Part shown: positions 26,833 to 36,818 of the stretch, in pieces
Layout of the letters: the number at the start of each line of letters is the position of its first letter
Numbering within the stretch: position 1 is the stretch's first letter
Assembly (NCBI RefSeq): GCF_001913705.1
Contig: NZ_MKQD01000054.1
Location: 62,001 to 126,000, forward strand
Length of the DNA stretch: 64,000 nt
From: Thalassotalea sp. PP2-459
GTDB lineage: Bacteria; Pseudomonadota; Gammaproteobacteria; Enterobacterales; Alteromonadaceae
Direction of reading: 5' to 3'
Position numbers and translations under genes: made by a program
The notes under the pieces: model-generated
What the model saw: only the letters and a program-made list of their open reading frames with translations
Told to the model about the DNA's origin: nothing
The model's database searches: none

Positions 26833-28191
26833 ATGAAAAAGATAACTTTATTATCTCTTGCTGTTAGCTTTGCATTTGCCACTGGAGCGCAAGCTAAAGT
26901 TGATGAACAACAAGTAAAAAAACTATCGAATGAATTAACACCATTTGGTGCTGTTCGCGGTGCAAATGCTGATGGAAGTATTCCAGCATGGAAAGGCGGT
27001 ATTACAGCACCTCCAGCAGGTTATGAACCAGGTATGCATCATCTTGACCCATTTCCGCAAGATAAAGTGCTTTATACGGTAACTGCAGAAAACTTAGAGA
27101 AATATAAAAACGTATTAACGCCAGGTCAAATTAAATTATTTGAAACCTATCCTAGTACATTCAAAATGAACGTATATCAAACTCGCCGTACCGCATCTTA
27201 CCCGCAACACGTTTATGATGAAACGTTAAAAAATGCTGCACGAAGTGAGCTGATCCAACAAGGTAATGGCATTACCCAAGCAGCCGTTGGTATTCCATTT
27301 CCAATTCCTGCAAATGGCTTAGAAGCGATTTGGAATCATATTTTGCGCTATCGCGGTGAAGCCTTAACACGCGAAGGTGGACAGGTTATGCCTACATCTT
27401 CAGGCGATTACACCTATATTGGCTTTGATGAACAGTTGATGATCCCTTATGGTGTTAAAGGTGCCTCTCCTGAGAAACTAGAAGAAAGTAATATTTTGTT
27501 CATGTTTAAGCAAAAAGTAACTGAGCCAGATTCGAGAGTGGGCACGGCATTACTTGTACATGAAACCATGGATCAAATTAAAACAGAGCGTCAAGCATGG
27601 ATTTATAACAAAGGTATTGGTCGCGAACAAAAAGCTCCTACGGTTGCTTATGATGCCCCAGGTACTGCGTCAGATGGTTTAAGAACAACTGATGACTTTG
27701 ATATGTTCAACGGTGCGCCAAATCGCTACACTTGGACACTAAAAGGTAAGCAAGAACTTTTGATCCCATACAACGATTATCGTTTGCATAGTGATGAATT
27801 AACTTACGAACAAATTGTTCAAGCAGGTCATATTAACCCAGAATATGTTCGTTATGAAAAGCATCGTGTTTGGGTTGTAGAAGCTAATCTGAAAGATAAT
27901 ACCCGTCATATCTATAAGAAACGTGTTTTCTTTATCGATGAAGATAGCTGGCAAATTGCAGTCACTGATATCTATGATGATCGTGATGAAATGTATCGTG
28001 TTGGTATGGCACATGGTATTAATTACTACGAAGTACCAACGCACTGGTCAACTTTAGATGTGTTCCATGATTTACAATCTAAACGCTATATTGCTATTGG
28101 TTTAGATAATGAGCACAAAATGTATGACTTTTCAGCTAAACTTAGAAAGTCGAAGTTTAGATCTAGAGCATTACGCATTGAGAATAGATAA
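26833..28191 (+). CDS. DUF1329 family periplasmic protein
   Basis: A 452-aa protein with a signal peptide cleaved near AQA (residue about 21). The start of the mature protein (LSNELTPFGAVRGANADGSIPAW, then GGITAPPAGY) is diagnostic of DUF1329. The family is thought to adopt a LolA/LolB-like half-barrel suited to carrying lipid, which is known of the family only by structure prediction. It begins 12 bases after the DUF1302 gene. A terminator follows, so the DUF1302-DUF1329 pair is probably made in excess over the two downstream genes. Confidence 0.88.
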   Translation: MKKITLLSLAVSFAFATGAQAKVDEQQVKKLSNELTPFGAVRGANADGSIPAWKGGITAPPAGYEPGMHHLDPFPQDKVLYTVTAENLEKYKNVLTPGQIKLFETYPSTFKMNVYQTRRTASYPQHVYDETLKNAARSELIQQGNGITQAAVGIPFPIPANGLEAIWNHILRYRGEALTREGGQVMPTSSGDYTYIGFDEQLMIPYGVKGASPEKLEESNILFMFKQKVTEPDSRVGTALLVHETMDQIKTERQAWIYNKGIGREQKAPTVAYDAPGTASDGLRTTDDFDMFNGAPNRYTWTLKGKQELLIPYNDYRLHSDELTYEQIVQAGHINPEYVRYEKHRVWVVEANLKDNTRHIYKKRVFFIDEDSWQIAVTDIYDDRDEMYRVGMAHGINYYEVPTHWSTLDVFHDLQSKRYIAIGLDNEHKMYDFSAKLRKSKFRSRALRIENR

Positions 28192-28212
28192 GATATTTAT
28201 CTAGTAATAAAC

Positions 28213-28237
28213 GGCTGGCTCAATGCCAGCCTTTTTT
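28213..28237 (+). terminator. Internal terminator of the DUF1302 cassette
   Basis: GGCTGGC / GCCAGCC with a TCAAT loop is followed by six T. It lies between the DUF1329 and YCF48 genes and would reduce, not abolish, downstream transcription. Confidence 0.85.
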
Positions 28238-28260
28238 GTAACAAGGGTTAAAGGTTTTTC

Positions 28261-29268
28261 ATGATAAAAATTTTGGTGACAGTTTTCTTGTTGTTATCTG
28301 TTGTAGCTCATAGTGAGCAAGTCCCTAAACCGGCCATTATGTCATCAATGGCAGCTGACAAACTGTTGTTAGATATTACGGCTGTTGATAATGAATTTTT
28401 TGTCGCAGTAGGTGACCGTGGGCATATTATTCGCGGTGATTCTATTGATAACTTGCAACAAGTTCCATCACCTGTGCAGTCAACATTAACAGCTGTTGTT
28501 ATGGTTAATCAATCTATCGGTTGGGCAGTAGGTCATGACAGCGTTATTTTACATACTGCAGATGGTGGTAAAAGCTGGAAAATTCAACAATATTTACCCG
28601 GTCAACAAAAGCCGTTAATGGATGTGGTATTTAAAAATGAACAAGAAGGTGTCGCGATTGGTTCTTATGGATTATTTTACCGAACGACTAACGCGGGTAA
28701 ATCATGGCAACGTGAATACCATATTTCTTTACTATCCGATGAAGATAAAGAATACCTCAACGAATTAAAGCAAGAAGATGAACAAGCGTATTTAGATGAG
28801 CGCGCAAATATTTTACCGCACTTTAATCGTATATATCTTGACGGTCGTACCACGTATTTAGTTGGTGAATTGGGATTAATGGCTAAAAGCAATGATTTCG
28901 GTAAAACCTGGCAGCGACTAGAGAAAATTTATCAAGGCTCTTTTTACGATATAATTCGCACACAACAAGGTAATTTATTATCTGTTGGCTTGCGGGGAAA
29001 TATTTTTAGAACACAACAAAATGGCGCACCGTGGCAATATACCAAGTCAGGTGAAACAGCGTTACTTAATGACATAGTGCTTGCTGACGAAAATACCATC
29101 TATATTTTAGGTAATAACGGAGTTTTACTTGAAAGCCAAGACGATGGTGTAAGCTTTACCAATAATGCTCAAATAGATGGTAAAGCAATGCTAGCAGGAA
29201 TTATGTTTAAAAATGAGTTGATCGTAGCTTCTGAAGTTGGGATTAAATTAATACAGGTATCTAAATAA
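28261..29268 (+). CDS. YCF48-like beta-propeller protein
   Basis: A 335-aa exported protein with a short signal peptide (LVTVFLLLSVVAHS). Several Asp-box-like repeats are visible (TADGGKSW, TTNAGKSW, SNDFGKTW, SQDDGVSF), giving a BNR/YCF48 propeller like HCF136. In photosystem assembly such proteins are scaffolds; no photosynthesis is involved here. In this context it may be an assembly or adaptor part for the RND protein encoded one base downstream. Relatives next to DUF1302/DUF1329 and MMPL genes are frequent in marine gammaproteobacteria. Confidence 0.85.
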   Translation: MIKILVTVFLLLSVVAHSEQVPKPAIMSSMAADKLLLDITAVDNEFFVAVGDRGHIIRGDSIDNLQQVPSPVQSTLTAVVMVNQSIGWAVGHDSVILHTADGGKSWKIQQYLPGQQKPLMDVVFKNEQEGVAIGSYGLFYRTTNAGKSWQREYHISLLSDEDKEYLNELKQEDEQAYLDERANILPHFNRIYLDGRTTYLVGELGLMAKSNDFGKTWQRLEKIYQGSFYDIIRTQQGNLLSVGLRGNIFRTQQNGAPWQYTKSGETALLNDIVLADENTIYILGNNGVLLESQDDGVSFTNNAQIDGKAMLAGIMFKNELIVASEVGIKLIQVSK

Positions 29269-29269
29269 T

Positions 29270-31594
29270 ATGAATGTAGATTCGCTTATCAATCGCATTG
29301 AAGTCGTTATATTTAGAAAACGTGGTGTAGTATTAGCGCTTTTTGCGATGATCACGGCGTTTCTTATTGTGCAAGCCTCACAAATTAAATTAGATGCTGC
29401 ATTCACGAAAAATATCCCGTTAAACCATGAATACATGCAGACCTATCTCAAGCATCGAGAAAACTTTGGTGGTGCGAATAATGTCCTAATTTCGGTGTGC
29501 CACAAAGACGGTGATATTTTTAACCAAGAGTTTTTTACTGCCCTCAAAGGCGTTCATGATCAACTGTTTTTTATTCCTGGGGTGAATCGCACTCAAGTTC
29601 AATCACTGTTTTCTCCTAGCACGCGCTTTGTTGAAGTTGTAGAAGATGGCTTTGCTGGTGGTCCTGTGGTACCTGCAGACTTTCAACCAACGCCTGAGGG
29701 GTTGGCTATTGTTAAAGGCAATATAGAAAAAGCAGGCATTGTAGGCCGAATTATTGCTGACGACTACAGTTGTGCAATGGTTAAAGCAACGCTCATGGAG
29801 AATCACCCTGAAACAGGAGAAAAGCTTGATTCGATTGCGTTAGCTAATAAGCTCGAAAATGAAGTGAGAAAGCCTTTTGAAAAAGATAATATAACCGTAC
29901 ATATTATCGGCTTTACCAAAATGGTCGGTGATGTTGCAGACGGTGCCAAAGGAGTGGTGACCTTTTTTGCGGTAGCAATTGTTATCACGGCTATCATGGT
30001 ATTTATTTTCTCCCGATCTCTATCGTTAACACTGTTACCCATTGCGTGTTCTATTGTTGCGGTTGTGTGGCAAATGGGACTACTATCAACATTAGGTTTT
30101 GGCTTAGATCCCATGTCTATTCTTGTGCCATTTCTAGTGTTTGCCATTGGTGTTAGTCACGGGGTACAGATGATCAATGCAGTAGGGAAACGCGTTGCAC
30201 AAGGGTTTACAACGAAAGCTGCTGCTCAGTTCAGTTTCAAATCTTTGGTGGTACCTGGGGTTGCTGCATTACTTTCTGATACCGTTGGTTTTATCACATT
30301 ATTATCGATTGATATCGGTATTATTCGAGAACTTGCAATCACTGCATCGTTAGGTGTTGCAGTAATCATTTTCACTAACTTATTGTTGTTGCCCATTGTT
30401 ATTTCATTCCTTGATGTCAGCAAACATAATGCTAAAGATAAAGATGAACGTAGTAGCAGTAATAACCATTGGCAGTGGTTAGCCAGTTTTAGTAAGCGTG
30501 GCCCTGCTACTATTATTCTTATTATTAGTGCCGTACTGTTTTCATTAGGCTTTTATTTTTCACAACAGCTGAAAATTGGCGAACTACATGCAGGTGCGCC
30601 GGCTCTACATGAAGAATCTCGTTATAATCAAGATACGTTTTTAATTACCGATCGTTATGCCATCAGTGTAGATTACATGTCGGTCTTAGTTGAAACGACA
30701 GAGAGCGCTTGTACCAATAGCGAAGTGTTAAAAACGATGGATGCCTTACAATGGCGTATGGAGAACGTTAATGGTGTGCAGTCAGCGGTAAGTTTAGCCT
30801 CAGTACTTAAGGTGATTAATGCTGGCTATTACGAAGGCAACTTAAAATGGCGTATTATTTCACCTAACCGTTACGCGATAGCCCAAGCACTCTCTAATAT
30901 TCCAAGCTCTACTGGTCTATTAAATAATGAATGTTCTGTAATGCCGATAATTTTATTTTTAGAAGATCACAAGGCTGAAACAATTACTCGTGTGGTAGAG
31001 CAAGCTAAATTAGCGATTGATGAACTTAATAATGATTTACTCACATTTAAACTTGCTTCCGGACCAATAGGGGTTATGGCTGCCACTAATGAAGCGGTAG
31101 AAGCTGCACAAATGCCGATGATGATGTATGTCTACGGTGCGGTAATTTTACTTTGTTTAATTAGCTTTAGAAGTATTCGAGCAACTATCTCGGTGGTTTT
31201 ACCTTTATTTATTGTCTCTACCCTCGCACAATGGTTAATGACAGTCTTAGATATCGGATTAACGGTGTCAACATTACCGGTTATTGCATTAGGTGTAGGT
31301 ATTGGTGTTGATTATGGTATTTATATTCTGTCAACGATGAGCGTTCGTTTACGAGAAGGTATGACTGTTAATGAAGCCTATTTAAATGCACTTCAAGAAA
31401 GAGGCAGCGCAGTACTATTTACCGGTGTAACTTTAGCTATTGGAGTTTCAACGTGGTTTTTCTCAGATCTCAAATTCCAAATGGATATGGGAATATTACT
31501 TACTTTTATGTTTTTAGTGAACATGCTTGCCGCGATTACTATTTTACCCGCGATAGCGAGTTTCTTGTGGCGAGATAAAAGGCAAGTAAGCTAA
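29270..31594 (+). CDS. RND-superfamily transporter, MMPL type
   Basis: A 774-aa inner-membrane protein built as two repeats of one helix plus a periplasmic loop plus a five-helix bundle. Conserved helix sequences occur in both halves: FAIGVSHGVQMINAVGKR and LGVGIGVDYGIYILSTM. It is the size of the MMPL/HpnN group, which moves lipids or other hydrophobic molecules, and lacks the double periplasmic domain size of the drug pumps. No adaptor protein gene is present; DUF1329 and YCF48 proteins may replace it. It starts one base after the YCF48 gene and is closed by a terminator. Confidence 0.88.
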   Translation: MNVDSLINRIEVVIFRKRGVVLALFAMITAFLIVQASQIKLDAAFTKNIPLNHEYMQTYLKHRENFGGANNVLISVCHKDGDIFNQEFFTALKGVHDQLFFIPGVNRTQVQSLFSPSTRFVEVVEDGFAGGPVVPADFQPTPEGLAIVKGNIEKAGIVGRIIADDYSCAMVKATLMENHPETGEKLDSIALANKLENEVRKPFEKDNITVHIIGFTKMVGDVADGAKGVVTFFAVAIVITAIMVFIFSRSLSLTLLPIACSIVAVVWQMGLLSTLGFGLDPMSILVPFLVFAIGVSHGVQMINAVGKRVAQGFTTKAAAQFSFKSLVVPGVAALLSDTVGFITLLSIDIGIIRELAITASLGVAVIIFTNLLLLPIVISFLDVSKHNAKDKDERSSSNNHWQWLASFSKRGPATIILIISAVLFSLGFYFSQQLKIGELHAGAPALHEESRYNQDTFLITDRYAISVDYMSVLVETTESACTNSEVLKTMDALQWRMENVNGVQSAVSLASVLKVINAGYYEGNLKWRIISPNRYAIAQALSNIPSSTGLLNNECSVMPIILFLEDHKAETITRVVEQAKLAIDELNNDLLTFKLASGPIGVMAATNEAVEAAQMPMMMYVYGAVILLCLISFRSIRATISVVLPLFIVSTLAQWLMTVLDIGLTVSTLPVIALGVGIGVDYGIYILSTMSVRLREGMTVNEAYLNALQERGSAVLFTGVTLAIGVSTWFFSDLKFQMDMGILLTFMFLVNMLAAITILPAIASFLWRDKRQVS

Positions 31595-31628
31595 ATTTTT
31601 TATATAAATTAAACTGCATAAATAAACG

Positions 31629-31654
31629 AGAAAATGGCCGAAAGGCCATTTTCT
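31629..31654 (+). terminator. Terminator of the DUF1302-RND cassette
   Basis: An 11-bp stem AGAAAATGGCC / GGCCATTTTCT capped by a GAAA tetraloop, followed by ATTTAT. Confidence 0.8.
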
Positions 31655-31780
31655 ATTTATAACAAGTGAATAAACAACTATCACTGCATATAAAGCTTTA
31701 CGCTTACTTGTGAACTCTTAGTAAATATTAAAAAATATCTCTCGCAATCGCTTAAATTTATTAATAAAATTCATCAAATA

Positions 31781-31796
31781 GTCTATGCTCATAGAC
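31781..31796. promoter_or_regulatory. Palindromic operator candidate upstream of NAD-glutamate dehydrogenase
   Basis: GTCTATG-CT-CATAGAC, with 7-bp perfect arms, lies 55 bases before the start codon in a 197-base promoter region. The cognate regulator is unknown. Confidence 0.4.
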
Positions 31797-31851
31797 ATAA
31801 ATATAAAATTATACAAATTATTTCACACGTTTTATCCAAAAGGAAAACGGC

Positions 31852-34800
31852 ATGGCGTTAGTAGATGGTTTACCCTCAGTGATACTTTCGAACGTAGCAC
31901 AGTTAATACAGCAAAAAGTTCCTGCAGACACCGCTCCTTTAGTTGAGCAGTTTGCTGAACTGTTATATAACAATATTTCTCATAAAGATTTAGCGCATCG
32001 AAACGATAGCGATATGTACGGTGCAACATTAAGTCTTTGGAACTCTCTGAATGGGCATAAGGATAAAAAACCTGTTATTAAGGTGTTTAATCCTCAAGTG
32101 TCTAAAAATGGTTGGAAATCAAGCCATACCATTATTGAAATTATTGTCAGTGACATGCCTTTTTTGGTTGACTCTGTTCGTATTGCTCTTACCCGTTTAG
32201 GGTTATCGCCACACTTGATGATTAATAATCCAATTAAGCTAGTGAGAGATAAAAGCGGTAATATTACCAAGCTAAGCTCATCTTCAAATAAGCGTTTTAA
32301 AGCAACCTCGACAGAAACCGTTTTCTTTATTGAAATTGATAGACAAAGTGAGCAATCTGACCTTGATACTATTGCAGATGAATTACGATCAGTTGTCGAC
32401 GATATTGTTATAACAGTTGCTGACTGGCAACCAATGACAACTAAACTTAAAGATGTTATTCAACGCACTGAAAAAGCCAAACTACCTTGTTCAGATGAAG
32501 AAAAGTCTGAAAGTTTGGCGTTTTTAAAATGGATTTTAGATAACAACTTTACCCTATTAGGTTATCGTTCCTATGATGTTAAATCCTTAAAAGGAGACAT
32601 GGCGTTATCTGCTGATGATGAAACTAGTCTCGGCCTGATGAAAAACTCTAAAGGTACTAAAGAACGGCTGCTTTCAAAGTTAAGTGAATCTGCTCGTGAA
32701 ATTGCTTTAGGTGATAACTTACTTATTTTAACCAAAACAAATTCTCGCTCACGAGTACATCGTCCAGCGTTGCTTGATTACATCGGTATCAAACGCTTCG
32801 ATGCAAAAGGTAATGTAATAGGTGAAGAGCGCTTTCTTGGTTTATTTGGCTCTGCATACTATACCAATAGTGCGTTGGAGCTACCCTTAATTAAATCTAA
32901 AGTACAAGCAGTATGTGAAGACTCAGGTTATGCGAAAGATACACATGCTTATAAAACCTTGATTAATATTTTAGAAACATATCCACGAGATGAAATATTA
33001 CAATCGCGCCCAGAAGAATTATTGAAAAACGTGTTAGGCATTTTTCAAATGCAAGAACGTGATTATTCAGGTTTGTTTATTCGAAGAGATGCATTCGATC
33101 GTTTTTATTCTTGTATGGTTTACGTGCGTAGAGAACGTTACAACACGGCATTACGTGTGCAAACTCAAAAACTTCTTCAAAAAGCCTTTGATAGTGATGA
33201 AGAAGTAGAGTTTACAACATTTTTCTCTGAGTCACCTCAGGCAAGAACACACTACACTGTGCGAGTCAATTCAACAAAAGCAGATATTAACGTGAAAGAA
33301 CTTGAAAATAACTTGAATCAAGCAGCGCGTAGCTGGGATGATAAACTAGCTGATGCCTTAAATTCGCATAAAGGTGAAGAAAAAGGTAAAGCACTTAGCC
33401 GCAAATATGTCAGTTTTCCTCAAGCATATAAAGATGAAGTATTGCCAGGTTCAGCAATTGTTGATATTGAAAAACTAGAAGCAGTTTCAGGCAACAACAA
33501 GTTAGAAATGCTTTTTTACCAACCGCAAGAAGAAAAAGCAGACAGCAATTTTGTTAAACTAAAACTATTCCATACTGGTGAGCCATTGCACTTATCTGAC
33601 GTGCTTCCAATGCTAGAAAACTTTGGTTTACGTGTGATTGGTGAAAGTCCGTATGCTGTTCGTGCAGCAGACGGTGAAATGTGTTGGATATTAGACTTTT
33701 CGATGTTATTAACAGGTGATGGTGCTTTTAGTTTAGAAAAAGTACAAACCTTGTTCCAAGATGCATTTTCAAAAGTGTGGACGGGTAAACTTGAAGATGA
33801 CGGTTTTAACCGATTAATCTTAGGCGCACAATTGGCTGGTCGTGAAGTCTCTATTTTACGTGCCTATGCAAAGTATGAACGTCAAATTGGTGGTACGTTT
33901 AGCCAAAACTATATTGAAGATACGTTTGCGCGTTATCCAAATATAGCCGAGCTATTGCTTAAACTTTTCGAGTTGCGTTTTGAGCCTAAAGGTAAACAAA
34001 ACCCTAAAACAATTGCTAAGTTATTAGAAGAAATTGAATCATCACTTGATAACGTTGCAAACTTAGATGATGACCGCATTATTCGTCGTTTCGTTGAAAT
34101 GATTAATGCGACTATTCGAACTAATTACTTCCAACCTGATGATAATGGCGAAGAAAAACCTTACATTTCATTTAAAATTACACCAAGTGTTATTTCAGAT
34201 ATACCACAACCCGTACCTGCGTTTGAAATATTCGTATATTCTCCACAAGTAGAAGGTGTTCATTTACGAGGTGGTAAAGTAGCGCGTGGTGGCTTACGTT
34301 GGTCAGACAGACGTGAAGATTTCCGCACTGAAGTGTTGGGCTTAGTGAAAGCACAGCAAGTTAAAAATACTGTCATAGTTCCCGTGGGGGCAAAAGGTGG
34401 TTTTGTTTGTAAACAACTACCTACAGGTGATCGAAATGAAATATTTGAAGCTGGTAAAGAATGTTACCGCACCTTTATCCGCGGCTTATTAGACATTACC
34501 GATAATATTATTCAAGGGGAAGTCATTCCTCCATCGAATGTTGTACGTCATGACGAAGATGACCCGTATTTAGTTGTTGCCGCTGATAAAGGCACAGCAA
34601 CATTTTCTGACATTGCTAACGGTATTTCAGAAGAATATAACTTTTGGATGGGGGATGCTTTCGCTTCAGGTGGCAGTGTTGGTTACGACCATAAAGGCAT
34701 GGGCATTACCGCTAGAGGCGCGTGGGAATCTGTTAAACGTCATTTCCGTGAAATGGATATTGACTGTCAAACAACAGATTTTACCGTCATTGGTGTAGGA

Positions 34801-36693
34801 GATATGGCTGGTGATGTGTTTGGTAATGGTATGTTGCTTTCAAAACATATTCGATTACAGGCGGCCTTCAACCATATGCATATCTTTATAGATCCGTCAC
34901 CTGATGCGGCAAGTTCATATAAAGAGCGTGAAAGATTATTTAATTTACCAGGTTGCACTTGGGAAGATTACAATAAGAAACTTATTTCAGAAGGTGGGGG
35001 TATTTTCAATCGCTCTGCTAAATCGATAAAGCTAACGCCGCAAATTAAGAAAATGCTAGGTACTCAAAAGCAGAGTATGTCGCCTATTGAGTTGATCCAA
35101 ACCATTTTAAAAATGAAAGTAGATTTATTATGGAATGGTGGGATTGGTACCTATGTTAAGGGAAGTAAAGAGTCTCACATTGAAGTAGGTGATCGTGCAA
35201 ATGATGGCTTACGTGTAGATGGTAATGAACTACGCGCTAAAGTAGTAGGAGAGGGTGGTAACCTTGGTTTAACTCAACTTGGTCGAATTGAATATGCTGC
35301 TAATGGTGGCCGTATTAACACTGACTCTGTCGATAATGTCGGTGGTGTTGATTGTTCAGATAACGAAGTTAACATTAAAATCTTATTAAATGGTTTAGTA
35401 CAAAACGGTGATTTAACCTTAAAGCAACGTAATCAATTGCTATTTGATATGACTGATGATGTATCTGACCTCGTTATTAAAGACTGTTACCGTCAAACAC
35501 ATTCAATCTCAATTACCGAAATGAGAGGTTCTACACAACTTAAAGAACAATCTCGTTTTATTAATGCACTGGAACGTACAGGCAAATTAAACCGCTCATT
35601 AGAGTTTATTCCAAATGACGAAGAAATTGCTGATCGTTTAGCACAAGGTAAAGGGTTAACAAGACCTGAGCTTTCAGTGTTACTTGCCTATAGTAAAATG
35701 GTGTTAAAAGAAGATCTTGTTTGTCCTGAGATCACTGAAAACCCGTATCATGATCGTTTATTAATTGAAGCATTTCCTGATGATTTACAAGATAAATATC
35801 GTGAACAAATGCAAGAGCATCCATTACGCGCTGAAATCATTGCGACTAATTTAGCGAATAATATCGGTAACGACATGGGCTTTAATTTTGTTCACCGTAT
35901 GAGTGATGAAACGGGTGCATCTGTTGCTGAAATTGCAAATTGTTATACGATGGCTAGTGAAGTGTTTGAGCTTTCTTCTTATTGGGAACAAATTGGTAAT
36001 TTAGATAATAAGATCTCTACCATGGTCCAAACTGAAATGCTTTTTCAGTTAAGAAGAACAGTACGTCGTGCAACCAGATGGTTTTTACGTCACCGCAATA
36101 AATCAATGGATATTGCTCAAACAATTAAATTTTTCCGTTCTACGTTTGATGTCATGTCAGAAAATTTAAATGACTTCTTAATTGAAGATGAAGTTGAGAT
36201 GTTAAAACGTGTTGAAAACGACTTGGTCAATGCTGGAGCACCTAAAAATGTCGCTCGAAGAGTATCGCAATTAAGTACGTTATTCTCTGCGATGGACTTA
36301 GCTGATTTGATTGAACAAGACGGCAGACCAATTAGCTTAATTTCTCACTTATACTTTAAATTAGGTGCGCGTTTAGATTTACATTGGTTCTTAGATCAAA
36401 TTAATAAACAGCCAGTTTCAAATCATTGGCAAGCACTAGCTCGAGCTTCATTTAGAGAAGAGCTAGATTGGCAGCAACGTGCTTTAACGGGTGTTATTTT
36501 ACGTACTGATGAAAAATGTGAAGATGTTGAAGCTTTGTTAGATTCTTGGTTTGATGCTTATGAGCAACCATTATCTCGCTGGCAACACATTCTTGACGAT
36601 TTCAGAATTGGGCAAACTCACGAGTTTGCAAAATTTTCAGTTGCGCTACGAGAGTTAATGCTACTTAGTTTAAATTGTGATCCAACGAAATAA
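31852..36693 (+). CDS. gdhB: NAD-dependent glutamate dehydrogenase, large (180-kDa) type
   Basis: It oxidises glutamate to 2-oxoglutarate and ammonia with NAD+, mainly for amino-acid catabolism. The 1613-aa length is typical of this class. The long N-terminal half holds ACT-like regulatory regions (SDMPFLVDSVRIAL). The catalytic domain starts near residue 800 (RGGLRWSDRREDFRTE, 812 onward, then VPVGAKGGF with the catalytic Lys), followed by a dinucleotide-binding region (GVGDMAGDVFGNGML) and a long helical C-terminus. AAGGAAA precedes the ATG. It is a single-gene unit between two terminators. Confidence 0.95.
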   Translation: MALVDGLPSVILSNVAQLIQQKVPADTAPLVEQFAELLYNNISHKDLAHRNDSDMYGATLSLWNSLNGHKDKKPVIKVFNPQVSKNGWKSSHTIIEIIVSDMPFLVDSVRIALTRLGLSPHLMINNPIKLVRDKSGNITKLSSSSNKRFKATSTETVFFIEIDRQSEQSDLDTIADELRSVVDDIVITVADWQPMTTKLKDVIQRTEKAKLPCSDEEKSESLAFLKWILDNNFTLLGYRSYDVKSLKGDMALSADDETSLGLMKNSKGTKERLLSKLSESAREIALGDNLLILTKTNSRSRVHRPALLDYIGIKRFDAKGNVIGEERFLGLFGSAYYTNSALELPLIKSKVQAVCEDSGYAKDTHAYKTLINILETYPRDEILQSRPEELLKNVLGIFQMQERDYSGLFIRRDAFDRFYSCMVYVRRERYNTALRVQTQKLLQKAFDSDEEVEFTTFFSESPQARTHYTVRVNSTKADINVKELENNLNQAARSWDDKLADALNSHKGEEKGKALSRKYVSFPQAYKDEVLPGSAIVDIEKLEAVSGNNKLEMLFYQPQEEKADSNFVKLKLFHTGEPLHLSDVLPMLENFGLRVIGESPYAVRAADGEMCWILDFSMLLTGDGAFSLEKVQTLFQDAFSKVWTGKLEDDGFNRLILGAQLAGREVSILRAYAKYERQIGGTFSQNYIEDTFARYPNIAELLLKLFELRFEPKGKQNPKTIAKLLEEIESSLDNVANLDDDRIIRRFVEMINATIRTNYFQPDDNGEEKPYISFKITPSVISDIPQPVPAFEIFVYSPQVEGVHLRGGKVARGGLRWSDRREDFRTEVLGLVKAQQVKNTVIVPVGAKGGFVCKQLPTGDRNEIFEAGKECYRTFIRGLLDITDNIIQGEVIPPSNVVRHDEDDPYLVVAADKGTATFSDIANGISEEYNFWMGDAFASGGSVGYDHKGMGITARGAWESVKRHFREMDIDCQTTDFTVIGVGDMAGDVFGNGMLLSKHIRLQAAFNHMHIFIDPSPDAASSYKERERLFNLPGCTWEDYNKKLISEGGGIFNRSAKSIKLTPQIKKMLGTQKQSMSPIELIQTILKMKVDLLWNGGIGTYVKGSKESHIEVGDRANDGLRVDGNELRAKVVGEGGNLGLTQLGRIEYAANGGRINTDSVDNVGGVDCSDNEVNIKILLNGLVQNGDLTLKQRNQLLFDMTDDVSDLVIKDCYRQTHSISITEMRGSTQLKEQSRFINALERTGKLNRSLEFIPNDEEIADRLAQGKGLTRPELSVLLAYSKMVLKEDLVCPEITENPYHDRLLIEAFPDDLQDKYREQMQEHPLRAEIIATNLANNIGNDMGFNFVHRMSDETGASVAEIANCYTMASEVFELSSYWEQIGNLDNKISTMVQTEMLFQLRRTVRRATRWFLRHRNKSMDIAQTIKFFRSTFDVMSENLNDFLIEDEVEMLKRVENDLVNAGAPKNVARRVSQLSTLFSAMDLADLIEQDGRPISLISHLYFKLGARLDLHWFLDQINKQPVSNHWQALARASFREELDWQQRALTGVILRTDEKCEDVEALLDSWFDAYEQPLSRWQHILDDFRIGQTHEFAKFSVALRELMLLSLNCDPTK

Positions 36694-36702
36694 AAAAAGA
36701 TA

Positions 36703-36730
36703 AAAAATCCCCGCACTTGCGGGGATTTTT
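36703..36730 (+). terminator. Terminator of NAD-glutamate dehydrogenase
   Basis: A 12-bp perfect stem AAAAATCCCCGC / GCGGGGATTTTT with a 4-base loop, 9 bases after the stop codon. Confidence 0.92.
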
Positions 36731-36818
36731 GTATTAAAATTACCTATATTCTTTTTTACACCGCAAAATGATTAGCTACTTTTGTTGGTGATTTTTTGTC
36801 AACACATGCAGAGGTACT

